Shown here: piece by piece, positions 22,366-33,990 of the stretch
Layout of the letters: the number at the start of each line of letters is the position of its first letter
Position numbering within the stretch: the first letter of the stretch is position 1
Source: Adiantum capillus-veneris
Taxonomy: Eukaryota; Streptophyta; Polypodiopsida; Polypodiales; Pteridaceae
Length of the DNA stretch: 64,000 bases
Assembly (NCBI GenBank): GCA_014529385.2
Contig: CM043959.1
Coordinates: 16,307,309 to 16,371,308 of the forward strand
Reading direction: 5' to 3'
Notes under the pieces: generated by a model
The model's database searches: none
Told to the model about the DNA's origin: nothing
Seen by the model: the letters and a program-made list of their open reading frames with translations, nothing else
Made by a program: the position numbers and the translations under genes

Positions 22366-22786
22366 AATGAACGTATGTAGGAAGACCCCCAAGTCGATGA
22401 AGAAGCTACCGTGGACACCCCACTAGAGGTACCTTCCACTAGATACACCTTGGTTATGTAGGCACCAACCTTTTTACGTGAGAAGAATGCTACCTAACCT
22501 ACTGCTGCAGTTGGGTAGAGCTACAAGCAGCCTATCAAAATGCAATGTTTAAAGGCAAGAACCAGTCGGCAAGCACACCCGCCTCTTAGCGTTTGCATTC
22601 TAGAACACTACCGATTAGATGCAAGACAAGCCTTTGGCATCCACCTAGTGTTTTAAAAAGTTGACCCTTGGGAGTCCTTCGTAATGCCGACCAAATAAAC
22701 ATTGCCTCTTCAATTGCTCCTCGCTGTTTTTTCTTCTTCTTTTCCTCTTCTCTACGCATTGAACTCCTTCCAAGATCAATGACCAT
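22366..22786 (-). other. Internal region of the TRIM-like element
   Basis: About 420 bases on the minus strand. A short reading frame from near 22785 starts MVIDLGRSSMRREEEKKKKK, lysine/glutamate-rich, and runs about 60 residues. It may be a remnant of gag or have no function. No capsid, protease or polymerase motif is present. Confidence 0.55.
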
Positions 22787-22798
22787 GCTCCGATACCA
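22787..22798 (-). other. Primer-binding site of the TRIM-like element
   Basis: Minus strand TGGTATCGGAGC, adjacent to the LTR end. It differs by one base from the initiator-methionine tRNA complement. Confidence 0.85.
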
Positions 22799-22847
22799 TG
22801 TCAAAGTTGACGATATGGAAGCATAGATCCAAGAGAGAATGCATGAG

Positions 22848-22850
<3 letters not shown>

Positions 22851-22943
<93 letters not shown>
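22851..22943. repeat. (GA)n tract inside the TRIM-like LTR
   Basis: 93 bases of GA in the 5' LTR, about 50 bases from its primer-binding-site end. Other LTR copies of this family carry a GA tract at the same place (22172-22188 and 60651-60697), so it is part of the family structure. Confidence 0.95.
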
Positions 22944-22944
<1 letters not shown>

Positions 22945-23055
22945 ATTGAACCAACCAACTCGGCAATGAATTAATGATTTATACAGTGGGGGCTAGGTGC
23001 TACTTATATATCATCATGGGGACCTTAAGTACCCCCCCAAAGAATTTCCCTACCC

Positions 23056-23060
23056 AAAAT
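23056..23060. other. Target-site duplication AAAAT (left)
   Basis: Repeated at 28969-28973 on the other side of the chromodomain gypsy element. Confidence 0.92.
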
Positions 23061-23236
23061 TGTCAGGACAAGGGTCCTGTAACCTAAGGACTAGGATGGT
23101 CATGGACTACGGCCAAGGGCCGGGCCGGGCTAGACAGTGTGGATAGGGGATCCGTCTAGGGCAAGGGGCTAGGAGCCCGCCTATATAATGGGAGGTTTAG
23201 AGGAGGATCTCTAGTCTAGTTTCCCTAGTTCTTACA
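23061..23236 (+). repeat. 5' LTR of chromovirus A
   Basis: 176 bases, TGTCAGGACAAGG...TTCTTACA. A TATA-like CTATATAATGG lies near 23180. An extra GGGCC unit relative to the 3' LTR sits near 23125. Confidence 0.93.
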
Positions 23237-23237
23237 C

Positions 23238-23249
23238 TGGTATCAGAGC
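23238..23249 (+). other. Primer-binding site of chromovirus A
   Basis: TGGTATCAGAGC, one base after the 5' LTR end. Exact complement of the initiator methionine tRNA 3' end. Confidence 0.92.
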
Positions 23250-24081
23250 TTAGGTGGCCTAGGAGGTCTCTCTTCCACTCTCTCTCTAGGCGTTTTCACT
23301 TTTGGCTCCTAAAAAGAGGGCTTTAAGGTGTGAACCGTGGTCTTTTTAGGGGGGATTTTTCCAAAAATAGCAGTTGGGTTTGCCTTAATCGGGTACCATT
23401 TCCTTTTTTGGACGCGACTGTGTAGTGCATGAAATCGCGCGAGCTTTGGCTTGACAGGAGCGCCATGGCTTCAATGGGGAGCTTCCAGGAGCACTTTGCC
23501 TAACTGTGGCTGTGCAAGCCGCATACTCTCTCTTCTACTCACGTCGTCTGCTCACGCTGCCTGCGACAGTTTTCTTTTCACATGGCATGGCCAATTACAT
23601 CAATTTTTTTGAGCCTTTGCCCTTCTTGGTGGCCTTTCCCACAAGCAAGGCGAGTCACAAGCAAGAACCTCCGTACTCGGTGCAAGCATCAAGCCATGTC
23701 GGCTTTCCCTCAAGCTTGACGGCTCACGATTCCGCTCAGTCCTTGCAGAAATTCCAGATTTCTACATATTTTTACAATTGTGACAGTTTCAATTGGAGTT
23801 CATGCAACATAATCGTTCGCCGATTTTAGGGAAGTTTTCAACAATCAAGCTTCTTCACAATGGTGACGATTCAACCATCTCCACTACAAGATTTCAGTCG
23901 TCTTGTGAGCCACGGGCGATTTTTCGAAGTTCGTTTTCTGTGCCGCTTGTGCAAGTTCTTTCTTTTTTGACGGTCAGGTGCTACCACGCACAAGTGGAGT
24001 TAGCAAAGCTTCTATACTTGGCGAGTGCTCTCAACATCATGTATTTTTTTCTTAGTACTTCTTTCACCGCACTGTGTAGCC

Positions 24082-27000
24082 ATGGATTCGGATATCAATA
24101 TGACATTTGATTTTGAGCAAAGTACTCCTGATCTTACCAATGACGGCTCACGGCCGGATCCTCTCAAGGAGAGTACCCGCGACGCTACGGCAGGAGAAGA
24201 TACTTACTAATTGCTCAATATTCAAGAATTTCGTGCACTTCAGACACGCATGAGAGTCATGGATGAAAATTTTAAAGCTTTAAATGAAAATGTTACTAAA
24301 CTTTCCACATTAGTCATTCAATTAATGCATAAGTAGTCTAAGAGTCCTGCTTGACACCCACATGCATGAGCACGTTGTAACACAAGGGCAAGGCCCAATC
24401 AATGAAACGTTGCATACTCTCACTGCCAAAGAGGTGGATGACTTATTAAAGAACTTTAAACCACCAGTTTTCAAGGGTAAAGACCAAGACCGCAATAAGG
24501 ATGCAGTGAACATCTTTCTCAGTAAATGGGATGGAATTCACGCCTTATGGCGTACTCCGGATGCAGTCAGAGCTCTGCAAACAAGCTTAACTCTGGAAGG
24601 CAAGGCCTACAAATGGTGGATGTCTCTCAAGGATAAGAACATCATACCACAGAGTTGGGCAGCCTTTGAAGCAATGTTTAGCAAGGAATTTTTGCCTACA
24701 AACGAGGCCGATCGGAATTGGACGGCTTGGAACACATGTTCCATGCGATAATACCCATCACTCCTTGAATATATCTCTCACTATCGGGACGTTATCCTCA
24801 AGTTGGAAGGCTTGGATACCTTTCAACAAGTACGAGGGTTCATACGAGGTCTGAGCTTAAGAAGTATGTCAAGACCCAAGACCTTAAAACACTTGAGGAA
24901 GCCATAGTGAAAGCACATATTCATGATGACCCTGATGATAAGAAAACACATAATAGTAACGTGCCTGCTAGTATACATGGTAATACACGCACTCAGTACG
25001 GACACAATAAAAGAAATTTTCTAGTTGCTAATTCAGATGCATCTAAAAAACCCAAGGGGTCTAGGGGTCCTCTCTCTCCTGAGGATTTTGCTAAAGCCAA
25101 GAAAGAGAAGTTATGCTTTCAATGTTTAGGAAGAGGCCATGGCAAAAAGGATTGTCTCAAAGGGAAATCTGCTGCTCAAGGGAAAGAGAAAGTAGTACAC
25201 ATGGTGCAACTACTGCCTCTTGAGTCTTCCTCAAAATTCTCCACAGTGAAAGTAACACACACTAAGGTGGTGCATGAATGCTATCTCATAGCTTCCATGT
25301 GGCAACAAACCTTTGGACCACATGAGTTAGTACGTATGCACGGATATCTGCAAGGGCACAAGGTACGCATCTTGGTAGATGACGATGCTACTCTCAATTT
25401 CATCAAACTGCCTCAAACTTCGAGCACCCACCACTACAAGGTAGCAATGATGAATGGACATGATATTGAAATATGGGATACTCAATGCCAAGCTGTTCCA
25501 TTGGAAGTACAAGGGTACTCTACTTGTTTGGATTTTCAGGTTATGAACATGGAAAGGGCTGATGTGGTTCTTGGTAGGGAGTGGTTGCATAGCTTAGGAT
25601 CATCACTGAAGCGTATCTATGAGCACAACAACTTGATGTTTGATTCCCATGGCGCACACGTGTTGTTGTTAGGAGAAAAGGATATACCTTCATCACGACT
25701 GATTTGTACTGCTGAGCTTATGCAACTCGTTTCTGATAATGAAATAGAACAGGTTTTCTTGTGTTACTCACTGTCTCGTTTTCTTTCTAGCATTGAGTAT
25801 GTTGAACATTCCTCAACGCAGCATGCTTCTGTCTCCTCTATTCCACCAATTGCCAATTCTACACAAGCAAACGTTGCTAATCAATTACAAAAATTATTAA
25901 AGGAATTTCAAGATGTCTTTCCTAATGATTTTCCATCAGGATTACCGTAGACACGTTCAGTACAACACGGCATTGACGTGGCTGCAGGCTGTAAACCTGT
26001 TAGTAAACCACCTTACCGTATGAGTTACTCAAAGCTGCTGAGGTGGAACATCAACTTGCTAACTACCTTAGTAGAGGGTTTATACGACCCAGTTCTTCAC
26101 CATGGGCTTCACCTATCCTTTTAGTGAAGAAAAAGGACGGTAGTATGCGCATGTGCGTAGACTATCGGGGCTTAAATGCGGTTATAGTTAAGAACAAATA
26201 CCCATTGCCAAGAGTAGATGAGTTATTTGATAAGCTAACTCATGCTCGCATTTTCACGAAAATTGACTTGCGGTCAGGATATCACCAAGTCCATATTCGG
26301 CTTGCCGATCTACCTAAGATTGCATTCTGAACACGGTTTGGACACTACGAGTTTTTGGTGATGCCCTTTGGGTTAACCAATGCGCCCACAACATTCATGC
26401 CACTTAAGGATAGTGTCTTGAAGCCATATTTGGGCAAATTTGTCATTGTTTTCCTCGATGACATTCTAGTTTATTCTGAAGAAGAACACTTAAAACATCT
26501 CAGGCAGGTATTTGAGTTGTTACGCACAAACAAGTTATATGCCAAGGAATCTAAATGTGCTTTTCTCAAGGATGAAATTCATTATTTAGGGCATGTTATT
26601 TCAGCTAAAGGCCTATACATGGATCAATCCAAAGTGGATACCATCAGGAAATGCCCACCTCTTAAAAACATGGAAGAATTACATATATTTTTAGGATTTG
26701 CAGGTTTTTACGGAAGGTTCGTTAAAAACTATGCTCACATTGTTGTTCCTATGACGGATCAACTAAAAGGCAAAGGTAAAGCTTTTCAGTGGGGATCCGT
26801 TTAACAGCACAGTTTCGATACACTCAAGGATGCATTAGCTACAACTCCTATACTGGCTATTGTAGATCCTTTGAAACCATTTGTTTTGGAAACGAATGCC
26901 AGTGATCGTGCTATTGGAGCAGTCTTGTTACAAGATGGATGGCCGATTGCATTTGAAAGTAAGAAGCTTGATGCAGCTCAACAGAACTATTCTGCTTACG

Positions 27001-28797
27001 AACGCGATCTCTATGCAATAGTGTCTGCCTTAAAGATATGGCGGCATTATCTGTATGGTGCTCAGTTCGAGATCGTGTTTGACCATGAAAGCATCAAATG
27101 GTTTACACAACAAACAGATTTAAAGGGTCGAAAAGCCAGGTGGCCCAAGATCCTTCAGGAATATGCGCCAAATTAAGGTATCGCAAAGGCCGATACAATG
27201 TAGTGGCAGACGCTCTAAGTCGAATGCCATAGCTCAATTCGCTCTTGTTCACGGAACTTCGTAGTGAATTTTTAAATTCTCTCAAGGGCAAATATGAGCA
27301 AGACGAAACATATTCCAAAGTGTCGAGCCATGTTCAAAAGAGGGATCCTTCTCACTCCAATTCAGGTAGTGTATAGTTAACCTCCACACCTAGTTCTCCT
27401 TTATCAAGTGATGAACTACAGCGATGGAAGCATTTTACCATCGACAATGGGTACCTACTCCACAAGGGGAGAGTTTGTATACCGACGGACACAGACATTA
27501 GGCGCCAAATTCTTTATGAATGTCATGATAGTCCAAGTGCAGGGCACCTGGGGATTAGAAAAACTTATTCTCTCGTACGATGACAATTTTATTGGCCAGG
27601 TCTACATGGCTTTGTTCAAGCTTATGTCTTGCATTGCCAAAAATGTTAAGTTAATAAGGCAGAGCGCCTGAAAGCAGGAGGACACTTACATCCTTTGGAG
27701 ATTCCCAATGGAAAATGGGAAAGTATCTCTATGGATTTTATTGTAGGTTTACCAACCACTATACATGTCATGACTCAATATGGGTGGTCGTAGACAGGTT
27801 GACTAAACTATGTAAGTTTATTCTGACTAAATCAACGGTTAAGACACCGAAAGTAGCCAAGTTATTTGTGGACAATCTATACAAATTGTATGTTTGCCAA
27901 GTAACATTGTTAGTGACCGTGATCCCAAGTTTAACAGCCACTTTTGGAGAGCTGTATTTAAACGATTGGGTACACAACTAAACCTCAGTACAACTGATAA
28001 TCTAGAAACGGATGGTCAAATGGAACGGGTTAACCAGGTGCTAGAGGATATGCTAAGAGCATATGTTAGCAAAAAACAGCCAGACTGGGAAGAATACTTA
28101 CCTATTCTCGAGTTTGCCTACAACAGTTCTAAGCATGTCTCAACAGGTATTAGTCCTTTCATGCTCATGTACGGGTTTCAACCTAGGTCACCAGTTACGG
28201 TGGGGTTAGCAACCAAAAAACTCCAACAGGTTAAGGATTTTCTCCAAGACCACATAAATATGCTGAAACTTGCTCGTCATAATGTCCGACAAGCATAGGA
28301 TCGGTATAAGAAATACGCTGATGAGAAACATCGGCAAGTTACCTTCGAAGAAGGGGAGGAAGTATTTTTACGTGTGCCAGAACATTCAGAAAGTCTGAAA
28401 ACTCGATCAACACCTAAATTATCTCCCTGATATTGTGGGCCTTTCAAAATACTCAAGCGAGTCGATGATCGTGCCTACAAACTATTACTACCTTCACATT
28501 CTCGCATTCATCCGGTGTTTCATGTAAGACGTCTACGAAAGCGGTTACATGGGGACGACAATGTCATTGACCAACAGGTTTTGGTTGATTACATTGAACC
28601 TCTTACCTTACCGCATGAACTTGAACGTGTTCTGGATTATCATGAGTTGTGTACACGACATCACGTACGACAACAAGCCTTAATCAAGTGGAAAGACCGA
28701 CCTGAAGAAGGTGCCACTTGGGCAAACATTAGTGTTTTTAAGAGAAGTTTCCCACTTTTGTTTTCGAGGACGAAAACTCTTCTTGAGAGGGGAGTAA
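24082..28797 (+). pseudogene. Gag-pol of chromovirus A (broken)
   Basis: A probable gag start is at 24082 (MDSDINMTFDFEQ), with an early stop at 24208. The capsid region is at 24362-24751 (LTLEGKAYKWWMSL). The zinc knuckle CFQC-x4-H-x4-C is near 25115-25160. The protease core near 25370 reads LVDDDATLNF instead of the usual D-S-G/T-A, so the active-site context is altered. RT runs 26043-26804 with [27 protein letters not shown] and an intact FLDD box near 26450, but a TGA at 26328 interrupts it. RNase H follows (ETNASDRAIGAVL, AFESKKL, about 26880-27170). The integrase is shattered (27400-28300). The end (about 28610-28760) has LIKWKDRPEEGATW, a chromodomain-like block. Stops or shifts occur near 24208, 24750, 25948, 26035, 26328, 26802, 27173 and 28298. 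Confidence 0.9.
28785..28797 (+). other. Polypurine tract of chromovirus A
   Basis: GAGAGGGGAGTAA directly before the 3' LTR. Confidence 0.85.
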
Positions 28798-28968
28798 TGT
28801 CAGGACAAGGGTCCTGTAACCTAAGGACTAGGATGGTCATGGACTACGGCCAAGGGCCGGGCTAGACAGTCTGGTCAGGGGATCCGTCTAGGGCAAGGGG
28901 CTAGGAGCCCGCCTATATAGTGGGAGGTTGGGAGGAGGATCTCTAGTCTAGTCTCCCTAGTTCTTACA
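28798..28968 (+). repeat. 3' LTR of chromovirus A
   Basis: 171 bases, TGTCAGG...CTTACA, matching 23061-23236. It is followed by the AAAAT duplication at 28969-28973. Confidence 0.93.
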
Positions 28969-28973
28969 AAAAT

Positions 28974-29062
28974 CTTGTCAAATAAGTAAAATATATACCT
29001 AAAAGCGGAATAAATATTGGGATCGCATTGGTCTATTTGCGTGAGATGCTATAACTTTAACA
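28974..29062 (-). repeat. 5' LTR of the TRIM-like element, part 2
   Basis: CTTGTCAAATAAGTAAAATA... to CTATAACTTTAACA. It continues exactly where part 1 stops at 23060 and matches 22260-22348. It ends at the TTTAG duplication (29063-29067). Confidence 0.88.
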
Positions 29063-29147
29063 TTTAGTTCCTTTTATTCCCAATGGTTATTTTATCTCAA
29101 AAGTTTGACCAGAAAGTGAATTTATTTTTTATGTAGCTATTGGGAAT

Positions 29148-29548
29148 TGTCGGCTTTGTCCTATGTTGGTGTGTATCTCCTCTATCCTACTAGGATGCCT
29201 CGGTGTCATAGAACCACGAGGTGGCATTTGGAAAAGGCACCTAATGGGTGTAGTTACCCATGGGGGTCATTACTAGAGGGTGTGGACTCACCTAGAGATA
29301 GTTAAGGGGTCACCCACGAGTTTGCAAGTTGGTTGCAATGTTTTGGGGCCTTTATGTGATGTCATCATGATGTTAGATGGGATGCATGCACTAGCTCTAT
29401 ATAACGAGCCTCTTTGTATGCACTTTTAGTTCAATCAATCAATCAAGTTTGTGTTTAGACTCTACTCTATGTCATTTGTGTACCCAAGAGTTATTTACCA
29501 TGTTAGTGCCATGAATGGCTCTCTAACCTACCCTCCCTAAACCTATCA
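29148..29548 (+). repeat. Orphan 5' LTR
   Basis: About 400 bases ending CTATCA directly before a primer-binding site, with CTCTATATAACGAGC (TATA box) near 29396 and a following U5-like region. The left limit is chosen at TGTCGGC and is uncertain. No matching 3' LTR was seen in the window, so the element is truncated or was rearranged. Confidence 0.65.
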
Positions 29549-29550
29549 TA

Positions 29551-29562
29551 TGGTATCAGAGT
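29551..29562 (+). other. Primer-binding site of the orphan LTR
   Basis: TGGTATCAGAGT follows the LTR end after two bases. Confidence 0.75.
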
Positions 29563-32500
29563 CATTAGGGTGACTAGTATCTCCTAATCATCACTGATGT
29601 CCATAGGTTTTTCCCCTAGCTAATTGTATCTCTCATTAATTGAGCTCTAATCTAGCTATGTGTGGTTACACTCTTGGCAAACCCAAGAGGCCACTACCCT
29701 CCATGGCTAGGTAGGCTTGATTAGGAAAAATAAGTTTTTATTTGCATGGTTAGGAGCATTTTTTTGGCTAGTTTTTACATAACTCTTCATACCCTCAAAG
29801 CCCCTACTTGTGGGCTTTTTATACTCGAGAGACCTACAAAAAGAGCTTCCATTGGCACCCCTAAGCTCTACAATTTGTGGAGATTATCACCCCCTAAGCA
29901 CTTTCCCAGATTGTGTGTGTGAGAGAGCTTTGGATCTGTGGTGTATGAACTACAGCACTATCTTTAGCCTCTTTCTACAAGGAAATCATGAGGGTGACTT
30001 GGATATTCCACTGGCTATTTCAAGAGGGAATGCAAAGGTTATGGCTTCAACAGTGCTATTTTTGGCCTTGAGAATCATGGATGGACGCCAAAATATTGTA
30101 TCAAGTCTAGCTCAGAGGTTTGGTGAGTTCGCAACCATTTTGGCTACACTCTCCAATCACACATGCAAAATGAGTTCAAAACAAGGTGAAATTTGCAGTA
30201 TGCAAAGTGCTTATGATTGAAATGAATGATGATGATACATGCAAATGCAAGTGCAATATAGATGACCCAAATTGTGTTTCCAACCATGGCCCAAATCTCA
30301 AGTTGTGCCTTGGTAGATTATGACCAATAAGCACATGCTTGTTCCTTGCTATATCCCCTTTGGTGTGGAAAATTCCAAAATTAACTCATAAATGCTAACT
30401 AAACTTTTTTTTGTTATGGTTTTGAGTGTTATAACGAAGCCTTAGTTAGTTTTAGCTTGTGTTAGGCATAGATTCCATTTTTGGGTGCATAACCAAGCAT
30501 CATTTCCACACACATATTAGTAGCATGCTTTTAACCAAAATCAAGGAAAGATTAACGCGAGATGATGCAAAATTGAGGTCCGGATTTCATAAGGCCCTCC
30601 CTCAAAAGGCCTTTCATTACTCATTCTCTCAGAGGTCTTTACAACAAAAAGAACCTTGAGTATACATAGGACCGTGGAGGCTAAGATCTCCAGAACCCAA
30701 GCACCTCAGTGGATTCCTTGATTATCATATGTCGTTCTCCTCTCCTTTAAACCATTAATGTATAATCAATACAATTATATTGCAGAGAAAAGGAGTGGAA
30801 TCCATGGGGCTTTGGTTATGAGCTTGAAAAGAAGAAGCTCCATAGCATAGTCACATATGGAATGCTAGTAAAGGTTCGTGAAATTCATGATGGTCTCTAC
30901 TAATCCTATCTATGGCCTTTGTAATCTTATGAACTTGTAGAGCTCAAAAGAGATTATTTTTTTTCGTGGGAATTCCGACCATGTAAGAGCGAGTTAAGAT
31001 CAATTTAGTGAAGATCACTTTTTCCCCTTTTAAAAAATAGTGACTTTAAATTTATAGGAGGTTGGAAGATTTTAAAAATAATTGTGTATGAAAGTGGATA
31101 TTTAACATCTTGTGAAATTTTTAAAGAGATAAATGAATGTTCTAAGGACCTTGTGCCCATCCATATGTCCTTCTACCCACTTTGCCTCCGGTTCCACCCG
31201 TTGTAAGCTGTATTTTTCCATTTTGGATTGATTAATAACTCATTTAAGCCTCGTAATATTTTTATGAGATCTCAGGAAAATTTTCCATATAGTTATAAAG
31301 TGGCATGCATATTTCAACACTTCCTTAGCCATGAGTGCACTTCCTTGCATGCCTCATTGTCCTGTGACATGTTCTTTCTTGTGCTTTCTCTCTATATAGT
31401 CACTTTTTAGAGAGAGAAAGGCCACGATGAAGCATAAAATACATCAAAATTAAATTTGGATGACATATAAGAACTTTTTTGGATCAATTTTTTGTTGTGT
31501 GATTTAGAGAAACCCCAAATGTTTCCCACTTACTCCTAATCCTAAGGCACCAAAGAAAATAAATTTAGTTGAAAGACTAAAAGATAAGAGATAAAACAAA
31601 GCTCTTATGCTTTTTTGTATTTTTATTTCTTGTGTTCATGTTGTGATGATTTTGTGTACAACTTATACAAAAAACATTCACAATATAGGCACAAGCTATC
31701 TAATGGCCCACAACAAGTTTCCCTATTCCCTAGCTACCAAGAGTGTTTGAAATCCCATTTCCATCACTCTAGCTAACTTTCTAGTTTCCCTACTAGAATG
31801 TAGCCAAGAGTGCATAGGATTCTTCACTCTTAAGTAATCATAACCTTAAAATCAAATGAATATGACTCAAACCCAAAGTCTAGAGGTTATTTTGCTAAAA
31901 AAACGAGTATGCTTTCTTACTAGTTTAAGTCTACATCCTGGGGGCGGGGGGGCACTTGCCGTTTTCCAAGCTAAAACCCAAAAGCTAATGAGCTAGGAGT
32001 CAATATATATACATAATTTACCCCATATTTTTGAAAAATTTCAAAGGTAGCAAACAATATTCCACAAAGAAATTGTATTTGAAAACTCTATCTCTTTTTG
32101 TAACATTTTAATATTGTAAGTTTCACATGATATATGTAATAGATCTAATATCACTTGGAGATTAAAAAAATAAATTAAAACCTGGATTTATATAGCAAAG
32201 CCTTTCAAAGCCATCTAATGTACAATCAAATATTATTGTCGTTTATTACACGATATAACATAATTTTTCAGGAGTTGAACCCTCTAAATGTGCTAAAGTG
32301 GCATTTTCCCTTCGATTTGGTTGCATGAGTATATTTGACTCCGAATGTCAAAGTTATTGCATCTTCAATGTTCTACCCAACCTATTTCTCTAGTAAAATT
32401 AGTTGGAAATATCTCAAACTCTTGTAAATTGTACCCAATTAAGAAATACCAAAGCTACATCATTATAATTTTCTCATGTATTGAAGTAAAATCCATACAA

Positions 32501-32700
32501 ATATACATGAGTGCTTGGACTATCCCTAGATAAGATCCCTAAATGCATATTTTGTTGGCATTATATGAACTTCTTCATGAGTCTCCACATCCATGCTATC
32601 ACAATGAACTATCCTCCATACCATCCTCTTAGCCTTCTTCAACCTAATTTCTCTAAAGAAATATAATCCTTGCAAATAAATTCAATTGAAGCATGTGTTG
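29563..32700. other. Internal debris or intergenic, no gene recognised
   Basis: An open frame at 29810-30220 has no identifiable domain. The phrase TGGCCCAAATCTCA near 30284 also occurs at 22066, so some of this is repeated DNA. AT-rich beyond 31000, with a short G-rich run at 31941-31953. No coding sequence is supported. Confidence 0.5.
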
Positions 32701-32706
32701 TATATT

Positions 32707-33540
32707 TTAATTTCTCCAAATAAATATGGTTGTGATTTGGCTTGGGACATAGGCTCTTCGACAAAATATGATTGTGACCAAATGAAGATGCATCTCCCAT
32801 TCCGTTCTGTATGAACTAACAATTTTAGTTAGTATATAGCTTAGGATTTTGTTTGTATGTTCAGCTTGACCGTTTGCTTGAGGATGATAGGGTGCATACT
32901 TGCTATGGATTACCATGAACTCGTTTAATAAGTGTTCTATCACCTCATTGAGGAAATGTGATCCGCAATCACTCACAAGCTCAATAGGAAGTCTGTACCT
33001 AGTGAATATGTATTCGTACATGAACGCAACAATAGTTCTAGCATCGTTCTTCCTAGTGGCTTGTGCCTCGGCCCATTTGGTTAAGTATTCTGTGGCCACA
33101 ATAATATATTGCGCCTAGTTTTTGTATGCATGTGGTTGTATCGGACCCACAAAGTCTATACCCCGCTTCGGAAATGCTCGTGCTTCCATCATAGGTCGCA
33201 GTGAATTACTAGCAATTCTTGTCGGCATCTTTGCTCGTTGACATGAATCGTATCGTCAAACAATCTTTGGCATTGGCAAATAGGGTTGGCCACTAGATGT
33301 ATGTCATCAATATAGCCTTAGCTATGGTTTCACGAGAGAAGTGATCCCCTGTTAGAGTTGCGTGTGCTTGCTCTAAAATAGAAAGATATTCTTTTTCATT
33401 GGCACACAGTCTAAGCTGTTGGTCTTTCCCTCGTTGATAGAGGTGATCCTTGATCATTCCATAGTTGGCCGCTTCAGTCTCTATTGCCCTTCGTCCTTGT
33501 TTACTCATATCTTATGGGAATATTCTTTTAGTCAGATATT
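32707..33540 (-). pseudogene. Ty3/gypsy integrase fragment 1
   Basis: On the minus strand the RNase H-integrase linker is present with MSKQGRRAIETEAANYGMI and KDHLYQRGKDQQLRLC (about 33508-33400). Then comes HATLTGDHFSRETIAKAIL, the H-H part of the zinc-binding domain. The integrase core (33118-32707) has YLTKWAEAQATRKNDA, an SDCGSHF box with the second catalytic Asp and YHPQANGQAEHTNK with the Glu. Stops separate the pieces. The upstream side ends abruptly at 33543 against an inverted-repeat arm. Confidence 0.85.
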
Positions 33541-33864
33541 CCATCAGGTACCTACTCCATTGTCATAAAAACTAATATCTAACCAACCCAAATGACTTTC
33601 TCATATTAAACTGATCACTTAATGTGGGAGAATAAACGGGAACAAGGGTTAAGATATAGGCATGTGCTTATAGATCTATCTCAACACGGGGCCAATGGTA
33701 AAGGAGCCCAAATGAGAGATGGTCTATCAAAGAGCAAGGCTAACCAATGGAGCATAAGACCTTAGGGTTAGCTTCATTGAAGACCTCCAATAATTTGTGT
33801 AAAAGTCCTTTGACCTTAGGTAAGCTAGGGCTGAGCTTGAGGCACAGGAACCCGACCCAGCTCG

Positions 33865-33990
33865 AGGTGCTTGTCCTGCTTGTCATGCTTGATGACTAAG
33901 GTGCTTGAGGTGCTTGATGATTTAGGTGCTTGAGATGCTTGATGTGCTTAATGATTGAGATGCTTGAGGTGCTTGACATGCTTGAGATGT
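33865..33990. repeat. Minisatellite (GGTGCTTGAGATGCTTGATG)n
   Basis: Degenerate 10-20 base units made of GGTGCTTGA, GATGCTTGA and ATGATTGA. The other arm has the matching tract at about 36535-36650 on the opposite strand, with a different number of units. Confidence 0.75.

Larger units (their letters stand above)
22799..23060 (-). repeat. 5' LTR of the TRIM-like element, part 1
   Basis: The primer-site-proximal part of the minus-strand 5' LTR. It contains the long GA tract, AACCAACCAACTCGGCAATG and a TATATAAG-type promoter element (minus strand) near 23003-23010. The rest is at 28974-29062. Confidence 0.88.
23061..28968 (+). mobile_element. Chromodomain Ty3/gypsy element (chromovirus A)
   Basis: 5908 bases with short LTRs (176 and 171 bases), AAAAT duplications, a primer-binding site, a purine tract and a gag-pol region in the usual order protease, RT, RNase H, integrase, chromodomain-like end. 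It lies in the 5' LTR of the miniature element, so it is younger. The two LTRs differ by a 6-base indel and about 7 substitutions by eye. Multiple stops and frameshifts show it is no longer autonomous. Confidence 0.94.
22128..29062 (-). mobile_element. TRIM-like miniature LTR retrotransposon, split
   Basis: Two LTR copies face the same way on the minus strand. The 3' LTR is 22128-22348. The 5' LTR is 22799-23060 plus 28974-29062, cut by a later gypsy insertion. Between them are only about 450 bases (22349-22798), with a primer-binding site next to the 5' LTR and a purine tract next to the 3' LTR. Target-site duplications TTTAG flank it at 22123-22127 and 29063-29067, so this is a true complete insertion. 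No pol is present. The size fits a TRIM, or an extreme deletion derivative. Confidence 0.9.

Noticed and set aside
29810-30220. 136-residue open frame after the orphan LTR
   Set aside because: Position suggests gag, but no capsid motif or zinc knuckle could be seen, so it was left as unassigned.
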